Assembly (NCBI GenBank): GCA_044378425.1
Contig: JBILXN010000009.1
Location: 1-26,194 of the forward strand
Direction of reading: 5' to 3'
Origin: UBA6136 sp044378425
GTDB lineage: Bacteria; Pseudomonadota; Gammaproteobacteria; Methylococcales; Methylococcaceae
DNA length: 26,194 bases
Each line of letters opens with the position of its first letter. Position 1 is the first letter of the stretch. A program made the translations under genes and the position numbers. Shown here piece after piece: positions 16,637-23,497 of the stretch. The notes under the pieces were generated by a model. That model saw only the letters and a program-made list of their open reading frames with translations. It was not told the DNA's origin and did no database searches.

Positions 16637-17749
16637 TCAGTGAATCAGTGTCAAAAGGGTGTCGGCAAAACGATCGACCTCGTCGGCCGTATTGCCGCGA
16701 CCGAGGCTTACCCTGACGGCTCCCCGAGCGGTATCGTCATCGATACCCATGGCGGTCAGCACCGGGCTGGGCTCGCCCCCGCCACTGGCACAGGCCGATC
16801 CGCTGGAGAGGGCAAAACCGTGTCGGTCCAGCGTCATGACCAGGGTTTCACCCTCATAGCCGGGCAGACTGAACTGTACCGTGTTGGGCAGGCGTTCAGT
16901 GTTCGCCGCAAACAGTGTAAGACCAGGGAGGGCCGCCAGTCGCGCCTCAAGTCGCTGCCGGAGGTTCAGGCTGTGCTGGCGGCGACTGTCAAGCTCTGCC
17001 CGCGCCAGTTCCGCGGCCTTGCCGAAACCGACAATGCCGGCAACATTCTCGGTGCCTCCGCGTAAGCCCTGCTCCTGACCGCCGCCGTGTAACAAGGGCT
17101 CAATGGGGATTGCGCGATCGACAATCAAGGCGCCGACCCCCTTGGGTCCATAGAGCTTGTGGGACGAAATCGTCATTGAGTCAGCGCCGCAGGCATTAAA
17201 ATCGACCGGAACCTTGCCAGCGGCCTGGACAGCATCAATGTGGCAGCGCCCTCCAAGGGCGCGAATTTTCGCGGCAAATGCGGCGGTATCGTGCAGTACG
17301 CCCGTTTCGTTATTAGCCAGCATCAGCGTGCCAATGCCAACAGCACGCCCGTCCACGCAATCGAAATGAGCCATGATCGGCAGACCATCGGTCGCAGCGG
17401 GCAGGGTTTCGACCGTCCAGCCGTACCGAACCAGAAAGCCGAGCGGGCCGGTGATGGATGGGTGTTCGGTCGGTCCGGTGACGATCAGCCCCGGGCTCAT
17501 CGTTAGCGCCATGCCTTTGAGCGCCAGATTGTTGGCCTCGGTGCCACCGCTGGTAAAAATCACCTGCGCGGCCGTCGCGCCGACCAGGGTGGCGACCTGC
17601 TCCCTTGCCGCATCTATCGCCCCTCGACTGAGGCGACTGAGGCGGTAAAGACCGGAGGCATTACCATAGTAGGGGCCAAGGAAAGGCTGCATCGAGGCCA
17701 GCACCCGATCATCCAGCGGGGTCGTGGCATTGTGGTCGAAGTAGATCAT
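16637..17749 (-). CDS. iscS: Class I cysteine desulfurase (NifS/IscS type)
   Basis: A 370 aa PLP enzyme that takes sulfur from cysteine as a persulfide for Fe-S clusters and other thio-cofactors. The PLP lysine is K198 in SSHKLYGPKG, the stacking histidine H96 is in GPTEHPSI, and D172 is in HIDAVQAAGK. The active-site cysteine C320 is in the long mobile loop SSGSACASGGGEPSPVL, which marks class I rather than SufS. It is shorter than E. coli IscS (404 aa) and closer in length to NifS-like enzymes; the C-terminal extension used by IscS for IscU docking appears reduced. It starts 10 bp after the iscR stop, so the two are in one operon. The symbol is given by context; nifS-like is a fair alternative. 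Confidence 0.9.
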   Translation of the reverse strand: MIYFDHNATTPLDDRVLASMQPFLGPYYGNASGLYRLSRLSRGAIDAAREQVATLVGATAAQVIFTSGGTEANNLALKGMALTMSPGLIVTGPTEHPSITGPLGFLVRYGWTVETLPAATDGLPIMAHFDCVDGRAVGIGTLMLANNETGVLHDTAAFAAKIRALGGRCHIDAVQAAGKVPVDFNACGADSMTISSHKLYGPKGVGALIVDRAIPIEPLLHGGGQEQGLRGGTENVAGIVGFGKAAELARAELDSRRQHSLNLRQRLEARLAALPGLTLFAANTERLPNTVQFSLPGYEGETLVMTLDRHGFALSSGSACASGGGEPSPVLTAMGIDDDTARGAVRVSLGRGNTADEVDRFADTLLTLIH

Positions 17750-17759
17750 CGGGGCCGGA

Positions 17760-18245
17760 TTAAACCCTCAGTCCCCGCTTCAGCGGAATATCGACGGTCA
17801 CACCCGAAGCCACTTGATCCTGGCGCTCGGCCACCATACGGACACTTTTGCGCTGCAACACATCCTGCAGGCTAATCCCGTCCAGGTGCAAGCGAATCTG
17901 TTCGCTGAGCCCCATCCAAAGGTCATGGGTCAGGCAGGGCTGGGAACTCTGACAGTTAGCCTTGCCGCCGCAGCGGGTTGAATCGATGGTTTCATCAACG
18001 GCAGAGATGATTTCGGCGATGGTGATTTCATGGGTGCCACGGCTGAGCTGATAGCCGCCTCCGGGGCCTCTCACGCCTTCAACCATCCCGGAGCGGCGCA
18101 AGCGGGCAAACAGTTGCTCAAGGTAGGACAGGGAGATTTCCTGGCGTTTGGCAATATCCGTAAGGGTAACCGGCCTTTTTTCGCTATGGTAAGCCAGGTC
18201 GAGCATCGCGGTTACGGCGTAGCGCCCTTTGGTCGTTAAACGCAC
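17760..18245 (-). CDS. iscR: Fe-S cluster regulator IscR
   Basis: A 161 aa Rrf2-family winged-helix repressor/activator that senses Fe-S status. From the GTG start at 18245 the cluster ligands fall at C92, C98, C104 and H107 (RCGGKANCQSSQPCLTHDLW), the same numbers as E. coli IscR. The DNA-recognition segment ISLSYLEQLFARLR includes E43. AGGAG lies 7 nt before the GTG, which decides the start over an in-frame TTG at 18272. The [2Fe-2S] form normally represses its own operon through a type-1 site, and such a site is seen upstream. Confidence 0.97.
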   Translation of the reverse strand: MRLTTKGRYAVTAMLDLAYHSEKRPVTLTDIAKRQEISLSYLEQLFARLRRSGMVEGVRGPGGGYQLSRGTHEITIAEIISAVDETIDSTRCGGKANCQSSQPCLTHDLWMGLSEQIRLHLDGISLQDVLQRKSVRMVAERQDQVASGVTVDIPLKRGLRV

Positions 18246-18252
18246 GGGAAGT

Positions 18253-18257
18253 CTCCT
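18253..18257 (-). promoter_or_regulatory. Ribosome binding site fixing the iscR GTG start
   Basis: AGGAG on the minus strand, 7 nt before the GTG at 18245. The resulting N-terminus (RLTTKGRYAVTAMLD) is the standard IscR beginning. Confidence 0.85.
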
Positions 18258-18291
18258 GGAAGATGTAGGCAACCTTCTGATCGAGGGTCAC

Positions 18292-18316
18292 ATATCCTAC
18301 CAAAATAGTCAATTTA
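18292..18316 (-). promoter_or_regulatory. Type-1-like IscR operator/promoter of the isc operon
   Basis: On the minus strand this 25-bp stretch contains TTGACTATTTTGGTAGGATA. It agrees with the published type-1 IscR motif at the central GACT-A-rich core and at most of the right half (GGTAGGATAT against AGTCRRSTAT); the left outer positions match poorly. It lies 47 bp upstream of the iscR start. TTGACT could double as a -35, but I cannot place a convincing -10. Expected role: repression by holo-IscR. Confidence 0.6.
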
Positions 18317-18549
18317 TAGGCGGGTGATTCCAATGCGTGCGCAACACCCCCCCGACCTCGCATCCCCTGTGCTGAAAATTTCTCTGACTTTTAAGCTCAG
18401 GTCTGACATAGCCACTGCCTGCCGAGTCCGAGCGTCATGTTAACAATCGCGAATCGGCTCGAGATCCATGGCAGAGAAAGGCGCAGAGGGGGGATCACGC
18501 ACAGCCTGTTCAGGGCGCCCCACACCTCCGTCGTGTCCCCATCAACCAA

Positions 18550-18623
18550 GCGCGAGGGCACTGACTGCCTTTTCGCAGGAAAGGGGTCGCATGTCCTTGA
18601 CATACCGGCAGTCATAACCGCGC
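18550..18623. other. Nested inverted repeat, possible structured RNA
   Basis: From outside in: GCGCG (18550-18554) with CGCGC (18619-18623); then a perfect 8-bp pair TGACTGCC (18562-18569) with GGCAGTCA (18607-18614). Inside, GGT (18585-18587) pairs with ACC (18604-18606), and hairpin ATGTC-CTT-GACAT (18591-18603) closes the end. CCTTT and AAAGG offer one more short stem. The strand of any RNA is unknown. Confidence 0.4.
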
Positions 18624-18791
18624 CAACTGTCCGTACCCTTACACAGCGGAAGACCATCAGCGGCTGCTCCGCCCAATCCCAGCCCTCATCGGGTTCAGGT
18701 GATCGCCTCAGATCCCAACAGTTACAAAACCCCGAACAAGGCGACAACGTCTTTAAGGCCCTTTGACATACGCATTTCAACGTACTTTTAA

Positions 18792-18850
18792 CCGAAAGCG
18801 TCTTCTGTCCTAATCAGAGCCAGGCGCACGAAGAGGGTGGACGCTTTCGG
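18792..18850 (+). repeat. Perfect 11-bp inverted repeat in the leader of the YSC84 gene
   Basis: CCGAAAGCGTC (18792-18802) and GACGCTTTCGG (18840-18850) are exact inverse complements, 37 nt apart, and the right arm ends 15 nt before the ribosome binding site. It could form a long leader hairpin in mRNA or be a bound dyad in DNA. Confidence 0.55.
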
Positions 18851-18865
18851 CTCGCAAGCCGTAAC

Positions 18866-18873
18866 AAGGAGGT
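18866..18873 (+). promoter_or_regulatory. Strong ribosome binding site of the YSC84 lipoprotein
   Basis: AAGGAGGT, 5 nt before the ATG at 18879. It selects this start over the longer open frame beginning at 18837. Confidence 0.85.
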
Positions 18874-18878
18874 GGGCG

Positions 18879-19445
18879 ATGAACCTGTCAAGGTCAATTG
18901 GGCGCTGGTTGATTCCGTTTCTACTCTTGTCAGGCTGCCAAACCTTCAGAGATCAGCCTGGCCATACCACTCAAGCGAGTGTTGATGCCAAAGCCCGTGT
19001 CGCTCTTCGTAATCTTTACGCGACGATGCCCGCTGCACGGCTATTGTCGAGGGATGCGCAAGCGATTCTCGTGTTCCCGGGCGTCCTAAAAGCCGGATTT
19101 ATCGGGGGTGCGCAGTATGGCACCGGGGCGCTGATCCAAAGGGGCAAAACCATGGGGTATTACACGCTCGTTGCCGGATCCTACGGTTTACAGGCAGGCG
19201 TGCAGTCGTTCGATTACGCCATGTTCTTTATGAAAGAGCGCGCACTGAACTACCTGGATCAGAGCAATGGCTGGGAGGTGGGGGTGGGGCCGAGCGTGGT
19301 GGTAGTTGATACCGGAGTCGCAAAATCCCTGACCACGACCACCGGCAGGAGCGACGTTTATGCCTTCATTTCTGGCCAACAGGGGCTTATGGGTGGTTTG
19401 GGTATTCAGGGATCGAAGATCACCAGGATCACCCTTGAACACTGA
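18879..19445 (+). CDS. YSC84/SYLF-domain lipoprotein
   Basis: A 188 aa predicted lipoprotein. The signal peptide MNLSRSIGRWLIPFLLLSGC has a textbook lipobox LSGC with lipidated C20. The rest is a single YSC84 (SYLF) domain, recognised by ILVFPGVLKAGFIGGAQYGT, GYYTLVAGSYGLQAGVQSFD and VGVGPSVVVVDTGVAKSLTT. In bacteria these proteins are secreted or lipid-anchored; eukaryotic SYLF domains bind phosphoinositides and actin, but the bacterial role is unsettled. Most likely periplasmic or at the outer membrane. The next gene on this strand is a patatin-like lipoprotein 145 bp on, with no terminator seen between. Confidence 0.88.
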   Translation: MNLSRSIGRWLIPFLLLSGCQTFRDQPGHTTQASVDAKARVALRNLYATMPAARLLSRDAQAILVFPGVLKAGFIGGAQYGTGALIQRGKTMGYYTLVAGSYGLQAGVQSFDYAMFFMKERALNYLDQSNGWEVGVGPSVVVVDTGVAKSLTTTTGRSDVYAFISGQQGLMGGLGIQGSKITRITLEH

Positions 19446-19590
19446 TCCTATCAGTCGATGCCTATCGGGCACTTGTGCACACCGGTAACAAGACATGAGC
19501 CAGGATGCCCCCTTCCGCATGACGCTCCAGTGCAAGGCCTACCCACCCATTCGCTTGAGGCGGATGCCCATTAACCCTACAACCCGGTGA

Positions 19591-20847
19591 ATGACGATGA
19601 TTTGCACAATCAGGAGTGCCGGCCTTGAAAACCGACGGTGGATGTCTGGATGGCTTGTACTGGCCGTGATGGCCATACTCGCCACGCTGGGCTGTTCCGG
19701 CCCTTATCGACGGGAGGCCGTGCCGCTTGCCATTCAGTCCACAGCGGAGATTTCTGGGATGCCCGGTGTTCGCTACTCACCGGCTGTCCCCGAAGATGTG
19801 AAGCGTCTTGCTGCGGAGGGCGTTGCCTCCTTTTACCGTGAGAAAGCGACCTTCCTTGCACAGGGTGGCAAGGGTCAATTACCTCCGGCCACTTATCTCG
19901 CCTTATCAGGGGGCGGGGATAAAGGCGCCTTCGGTGCCGGGCTGCTCGTGGGCTGGTCGGCTGCAGGTGATAGGCCGTCTTTCAAACTGGTGACCGGTGT
20001 CAGCACCGGTGCCTTGATCGCGCCCTTTGCGTTTCTGGGCCCGAAATATGACAAACCACTCAAAGCCATCTACACCGGGGTGTCTCAGGACGATATCTTG
20101 GTGCCGCGGAGCCTTACGGCGGCCGTGTGGGATGACGCCATGGCCGACAACCGACCCCTGTGGCAATTGCTTGAAAAGCATATCGACCAGAAAATGCTGG
20201 TGGCAATCGCCGAAGAGTATAAAAAGGGGAGACTGCTTCTCGTGGCAACGACCAACCTGGATGCGCAACTTCCTGTGATCTGGAATCTCACAAAAATCGC
20301 GGCGAGCGGTCACCCTAAAGCTCTGGACCTGATCCGTAGCCTGATGATTGCTTCGGCTGCTATTCCGGGTGCATTTCCGCCGGTCTTGATTGATGTCGAA
20401 GCCAACGGGCGCCCGTATCAGGAAATGCATGTCGATGGGGGGGCCTCGACGCAGGTGTTTCTCTACCCGCCGACCCTCGAGGTCGCCAAAATGCTTAAAG
20501 AGCGGCATGAGCAACGAGAAAAAAAGCTCTACATCATCCGGAATGCCCGTCTGGATCAGGACTGGGCGCAGGTCAACCGAAGGACATTGCCCATTGTGCA
20601 GCGGGCAATCTCTTCCTTGATCCAGTCTCAGGGCATTGGGGATCTCTACCGCATGTATTTAACGGCGAAACAGGATCAGATTGATTACAACCTCGCCGTT
20701 ATCGGACCGTCCTTCAAAGTGGCACACACCGAGGATTTCGAGAGGGGCTTCATGCAGGCCCTGTTTGACTTCGGCTACACACTGGCTCGAAAGGGCTATC
20801 CATGGCTGAAAATGCCGCCAGGATTCAACCCTGAAAGCAATAGGTAA
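19591..20847 (+). CDS. Patatin-like phospholipase, predicted membrane-anchored
   Basis: A 418 aa patatin-family lipid acyl hydrolase. The oxyanion glycines are in LSGGGDKGAFGAG (about 106-117), the nucleophile S138 in GVSTG (136-140), and the catalytic aspartate D282 in HVDGGAS. All three elements of the Ser-Asp dyad machinery are present. The N-terminus has RR then a hydrophobic stretch (about 20-34) ending LGCSG. C35 may be lipidated, though the lipobox (T-L-G-C) is not ideal; an uncleaved anchor is the alternative. A second possible start is ATG 19642. Substrate cannot be told from sequence. No SD is obvious at either start. It may share a transcript with the YSC84 lipoprotein. Confidence 0.9.
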   Translation: MTMICTIRSAGLENRRWMSGWLVLAVMAILATLGCSGPYRREAVPLAIQSTAEISGMPGVRYSPAVPEDVKRLAAEGVASFYREKATFLAQGGKGQLPPATYLALSGGGDKGAFGAGLLVGWSAAGDRPSFKLVTGVSTGALIAPFAFLGPKYDKPLKAIYTGVSQDDILVPRSLTAAVWDDAMADNRPLWQLLEKHIDQKMLVAIAEEYKKGRLLLVATTNLDAQLPVIWNLTKIAASGHPKALDLIRSLMIASAAIPGAFPPVLIDVEANGRPYQEMHVDGGASTQVFLYPPTLEVAKMLKERHEQREKKLYIIRNARLDQDWAQVNRRTLPIVQRAISSLIQSQGIGDLYRMYLTAKQDQIDYNLAVIGPSFKVAHTEDFERGFMQALFDFGYTLARKGYPWLKMPPGFNPESNR

Positions 20848-21019
20848 ACAGTGGCCTTGCGGCTGGGGCGCATCTGGCAGCTGCCGTTAGCCGTCTGTTG
20901 CCCAAACGTGAGGCACCCCACCGGGATGTGGCCGATACAGGATCGGCGGCCGTCTGAAAAGCCATTATCACCGGAGTGGGCGGCAAGTCACCTCTACCCT
21001 ACGACAGAGGGCCTAAATA
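20848..21019. other. Intergenic stretch after the patatin gene
   Basis: No gene seen. It contains a short hairpin, GCCGAT (20931-20936) with ATCGGC (20942-20947), loop ACAGG, without a T-run; a weak or Rho-assisted terminator is possible. Confidence 0.3.
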
Positions 21020-21054
21020 AACCATAAAGATGGTTCTTATAGACCATCACGGTT
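21020..21054 (+). promoter_or_regulatory. Tandem operator-like dyads upstream of sulP
   Basis: AACCAT-AAAG-ATGGTT (21020-21035) is a perfect 6-bp dyad. A related element GACCATCACGGTT begins at 21042, 22 bp on (about two helical turns). ATGGT at 21030-21034 can also pair with ACCAT at 21043-21047. The second element runs into the predicted -35, as expected of a regulator controlling this promoter. Confidence 0.45.
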
Positions 21055-21081
21055 GCAATGAACCTAAACAATTGATTAAAT
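21053..21081 (+). promoter_or_regulatory. Predicted sigma-70-type promoter of sulP
   Basis: TTGCAA (21053-21058), 17-bp spacer, TTAAAT (21076-21081). Spacing is ideal; each box has two mismatches to consensus. A start near 21088 would give a leader of about 30 nt before the ATG at 21119. Confidence 0.5.
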
Positions 21082-21118
21082 CATCCCCTGATTAATGCGT
21101 AACGGAGACAACACCCGC

Positions 21119-22702
21119 ATGAAACAACCAGGGGCCTGGTCTTACTTTCGCCAACTTGACCATGACATTCCTGCGGGAATTGTTGTTTTCCTGGTCGCGC
21201 TACCACTGTGCCTAGGGATAGCGCTGGCATCGGGCGCGCCACTCATGGGCGGCATGATTGCTGGCATTGTGGGTGGCATCGTGGTGTCCTGGGCCAGCGG
21301 GTCCCAACTGAGTGTCTCCGGTCCGGCGGCAGGGCTTACCCTGATTGTTCTGCAGGGCATTGAAAGTGTGGGGGGCTATTCGGCTTTTTTGCTGGCGGTG
21401 GTGTTGGCTGGTGTGATGCAACTGATCCTCGGCTACTTGCGGGCGGGTTTGATCGGGGCCTATTTCCCCTCTGCCGTCATCAAAGGCATGCTGACGGCGA
21501 TCGGGCTCATTCTCATCATGAAACAGCTTCCACATGCGGTGGGCTATGGCGCAGACCTTATGGGAGAAGAAACCTATTTCCCCGAAACGCCTGGCAATAC
21601 CTGGTCCGAACTGGTCCGGTCGCTTGGGGTTATTTCACCCGGCGCGGCTGTGGTGAGCAGCGTCGCCATACTCATCATGCTGATCTGGGAAACTCCTGCG
21701 ATCAAAGCGAGCAACGTCTTCAGCAGGGTACCCGGACCTCTCGTAGCGGTAGTCTGGGGCGTGTTATTCAACATCGGCAGCGAAGGCACTGCGCTGGCAA
21801 TTGCCGACCATCATCTGGTTAGCCTGCCGGAACTTGAAAACACCCGCGACATTCTTGAGCACATGGTGTCACCGGATTTTTCTCAGTATGCCAACCCCAA
21901 GGTATTGAGCCTCGCCGTCACCCTGGCCATCATTGCAAGCCTTGAAACCCTGCTCAGTCTTGAGGCCGCCGACAAGCTTGATCCCCTCCGACGGGTGGCA
22001 CCCACCAACCGTGAACTTAAGGCACAGGGGCTCGGCAACATTATCAGCGGGCTGTTGGGCGGCATCCCCATTACTGCGGTCATTGTTCGAACATCGGCCA
22101 ATGTCAATGCCGGCGGGAAGACCAAGGTAGCGGCATTCGTTCACGGCGTACTCCTGCTTTTCAGTATTTTGTTTGTCGCGCACTGGCTCAATTACATTCC
22201 TCTCGCTGCACTGGCCGCCATATTGCTCATCACCGGTTACAAACTGGCAAACCCGACACTCTTGGTCGAGATGTACCGACGCGGCCATGACCAAATCATC
22301 CCCTTTCTAATCACCGTTACCGCAATACTGGCCACCGATCTGTTGAAGGGCATAGCCGTTGGCATGGTCTGTGGCCTGTTTTTCGTCATGCGGGCCAATT
22401 TTCATGCCGCGATTTCGCTAACACGCGATGGTTCCCACTACCTGCTGCGCCTGAGGAAGGATGTCTCGTTTCTCAACAAAGCCTTGCTGCGCGAACTATT
22501 AAGCCAGATCGAAGCGGGAGGACAGGTGATTATCGATGGCGGTCGGGCCGAATTCATTGACCAGGACATTTTGGGCACTTTGCGCGACTTTCTTCTGGCA
22601 GCACCTGAGCGTGGTATTGTGGTCGACATTCATCATATTCCGGCCCTGAAGCATCCTGCAGCTTCAGCAAAACCACTACCCGGACCTGATGGCAAACACT
22701 GA
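21119..22702 (+). CDS. SulP/SLC26-family anion transporter
   Basis: A 527 aa inner-membrane transporter. The N-terminus runs straight into DIPAGIVVFLVALPLCLGIA and GGMIAGIVGGIVVSWASGS, the first membrane segments of SulP proteins. The SVSGPAAGLTLIVLQGIES segment and DKLDPLRRVAPTNRELKAQG are conserved family regions. About 10-12 membrane segments are visible up to residue 430, then a STAS-type cytoplasmic domain (about 445-515) with VIIDGGRAEFIDQDILGTLR. Members carry sulfate, bicarbonate or other anions; this short group often resembles bicarbonate-type SulP proteins, but no carbonic anhydrase gene is adjacent here, so the substrate is open. I prefer ATG 21119 (GGAG 11 nt upstream) over ATG 21095. 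Confidence 0.93.
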   Translation: MKQPGAWSYFRQLDHDIPAGIVVFLVALPLCLGIALASGAPLMGGMIAGIVGGIVVSWASGSQLSVSGPAAGLTLIVLQGIESVGGYSAFLLAVVLAGVMQLILGYLRAGLIGAYFPSAVIKGMLTAIGLILIMKQLPHAVGYGADLMGEETYFPETPGNTWSELVRSLGVISPGAAVVSSVAILIMLIWETPAIKASNVFSRVPGPLVAVVWGVLFNIGSEGTALAIADHHLVSLPELENTRDILEHMVSPDFSQYANPKVLSLAVTLAIIASLETLLSLEAADKLDPLRRVAPTNRELKAQGLGNIISGLLGGIPITAVIVRTSANVNAGGKTKVAAFVHGVLLLFSILFVAHWLNYIPLAALAAILLITGYKLANPTLLVEMYRRGHDQIIPFLITVTAILATDLLKGIAVGMVCGLFFVMRANFHAAISLTRDGSHYLLRLRKDVSFLNKALLRELLSQIEAGGQVIIDGGRAEFIDQDILGTLRDFLLAAPERGIVVDIHHIPALKHPAASAKPLPGPDGKH

Positions 22703-22864
22703 TCTCGATGACGGCGATGCAGTACTGACCCTCGTCTCACGCGGTTCTCACCGGTAACCCCACCCCTCAACGCCCTCGGCACATTCGGGTTCTCCATCCG
22801 GCGCGGCAGATACCTTGCCATCATCAGCCTGCGAAAATCCCAAAAGCATCAAACCACCATCACC

Positions 22865-23497
22865 ATGGCCCCAGACTTATCGACAGACACAACACCGCTC
22901 CAGCGCATCTGCGTATTTTGTGGTGCCAGCGCGGGCCGGCGAACCGACTACACCCAAACTGCCACGGCCTTGGGCACACTGATCGCAACACAGGGACTGG
23001 AACTGGTGTACGGCGGCGGCAACGTCGGCCTGATGGGCATCGTCGCGGATGCCTGCCTGACGGCGGGCGGTCAGGTGACGGGTGTAATCCCCGAGGCACT
23101 GGTCGGCCGCGAGTTCGAAGGCGAGCGAATTGACCACTCTGCCGTCAGCCGTCTCGAAATCGTCGACTCCATGCATGCCCGCAAGGCCCGTATGGCAGCC
23201 CTGGCCGATGGTTTTATCGCCCTGCCCGGCGGGTTTGGCACCTTCGAGGAATTATTTGAAATACTCACCTGGGGGCAACTGGGCTTCCACCGCAAACCCA
23301 TAGGCGTACTGGATGTTGCCGGCTATTTCGCACCGCTGCTGACGCTGTGCGATCACGCGGTGGCTGAAGGCTTCCTCAGGCCGGACAATCGCAGCATGCT
23401 GCTGGCGGACACCTGTCCTGCCAGCCTCCTCGCCCGCATGAGGGCCTACCAACCGCCGGACATCAGGGTCTGGCTCAGCACGGAGCGGGCACTATGA
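22865..23497 (+). CDS. LOG-family nucleoside 5'-monophosphate phosphoribohydrolase
   Basis: A 210 aa Rossmann-fold protein of the LOG (lonely guy, TIGR00730) family. The signature PGGFGTFEE is at 121-129, and the upstream catalytic region has MHARKARM (about 103-110). YGGGNVGLMGIVAD is the nucleotide-binding glycine loop. Family members split N6-modified adenosine monophosphate (cytokinin precursors) or AMP/other nucleotides into base and ribose 5-phosphate; bacterial members are often salvage or housekeeping enzymes of uncertain substrate. No ribosome binding site is seen before the ATG. Its stop overlaps the start of the next gene by 4 bp (ATGA), so the two are coupled. Confidence 0.92.
   Translation: MAPDLSTDTTPLQRICVFCGASAGRRTDYTQTATALGTLIATQGLELVYGGGNVGLMGIVADACLTAGGQVTGVIPEALVGREFEGERIDHSAVSRLEIVDSMHARKARMAALADGFIALPGGFGTFEELFEILTWGQLGFHRKPIGVLDVAGYFAPLLTLCDHAVAEGFLRPDNRSMLLADTCPASLLARMRAYQPPDIRVWLSTERAL

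Larger units (their letters stand above)
18317..18878. other. Gene-poor region with inverted repeats, no convincing CDS
   Basis: About 560 bp between divergent iscR and the YSC84 lipoprotein gene. Two antiparallel open frames (minus 18397-18780, plus 18437-18766) cover the same bases. Neither has a ribosome binding site or a product I recognise, and both are rich in Arg, Ser, Pro and Cys as in chance translation. The DNA holds a nested inverted repeat at 18550-18623 and a perfect 11-bp inverted repeat just before the lipoprotein gene. It could hold a structured RNA, a remnant of a mobile element, or only promoters. Confidence 0.5.

Noticed and set aside
18397..18780. Open frame of 127 codons on the minus strand, and a 109-codon frame on the opposite strand (18437-18766)
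   Set aside because: They overlap antiparallel, lack ribosome binding sites, and show no recognisable domain or sensible composition. I describe the region instead of calling either a gene.
18857..18873. Resemblance of AAGCCGTAACAAGG to the 3' end of 16S rRNA
   Set aside because: The match is under 15 bases and is explained by a strong ribosome binding site before the YSC84 gene. No rRNA context surrounds it.
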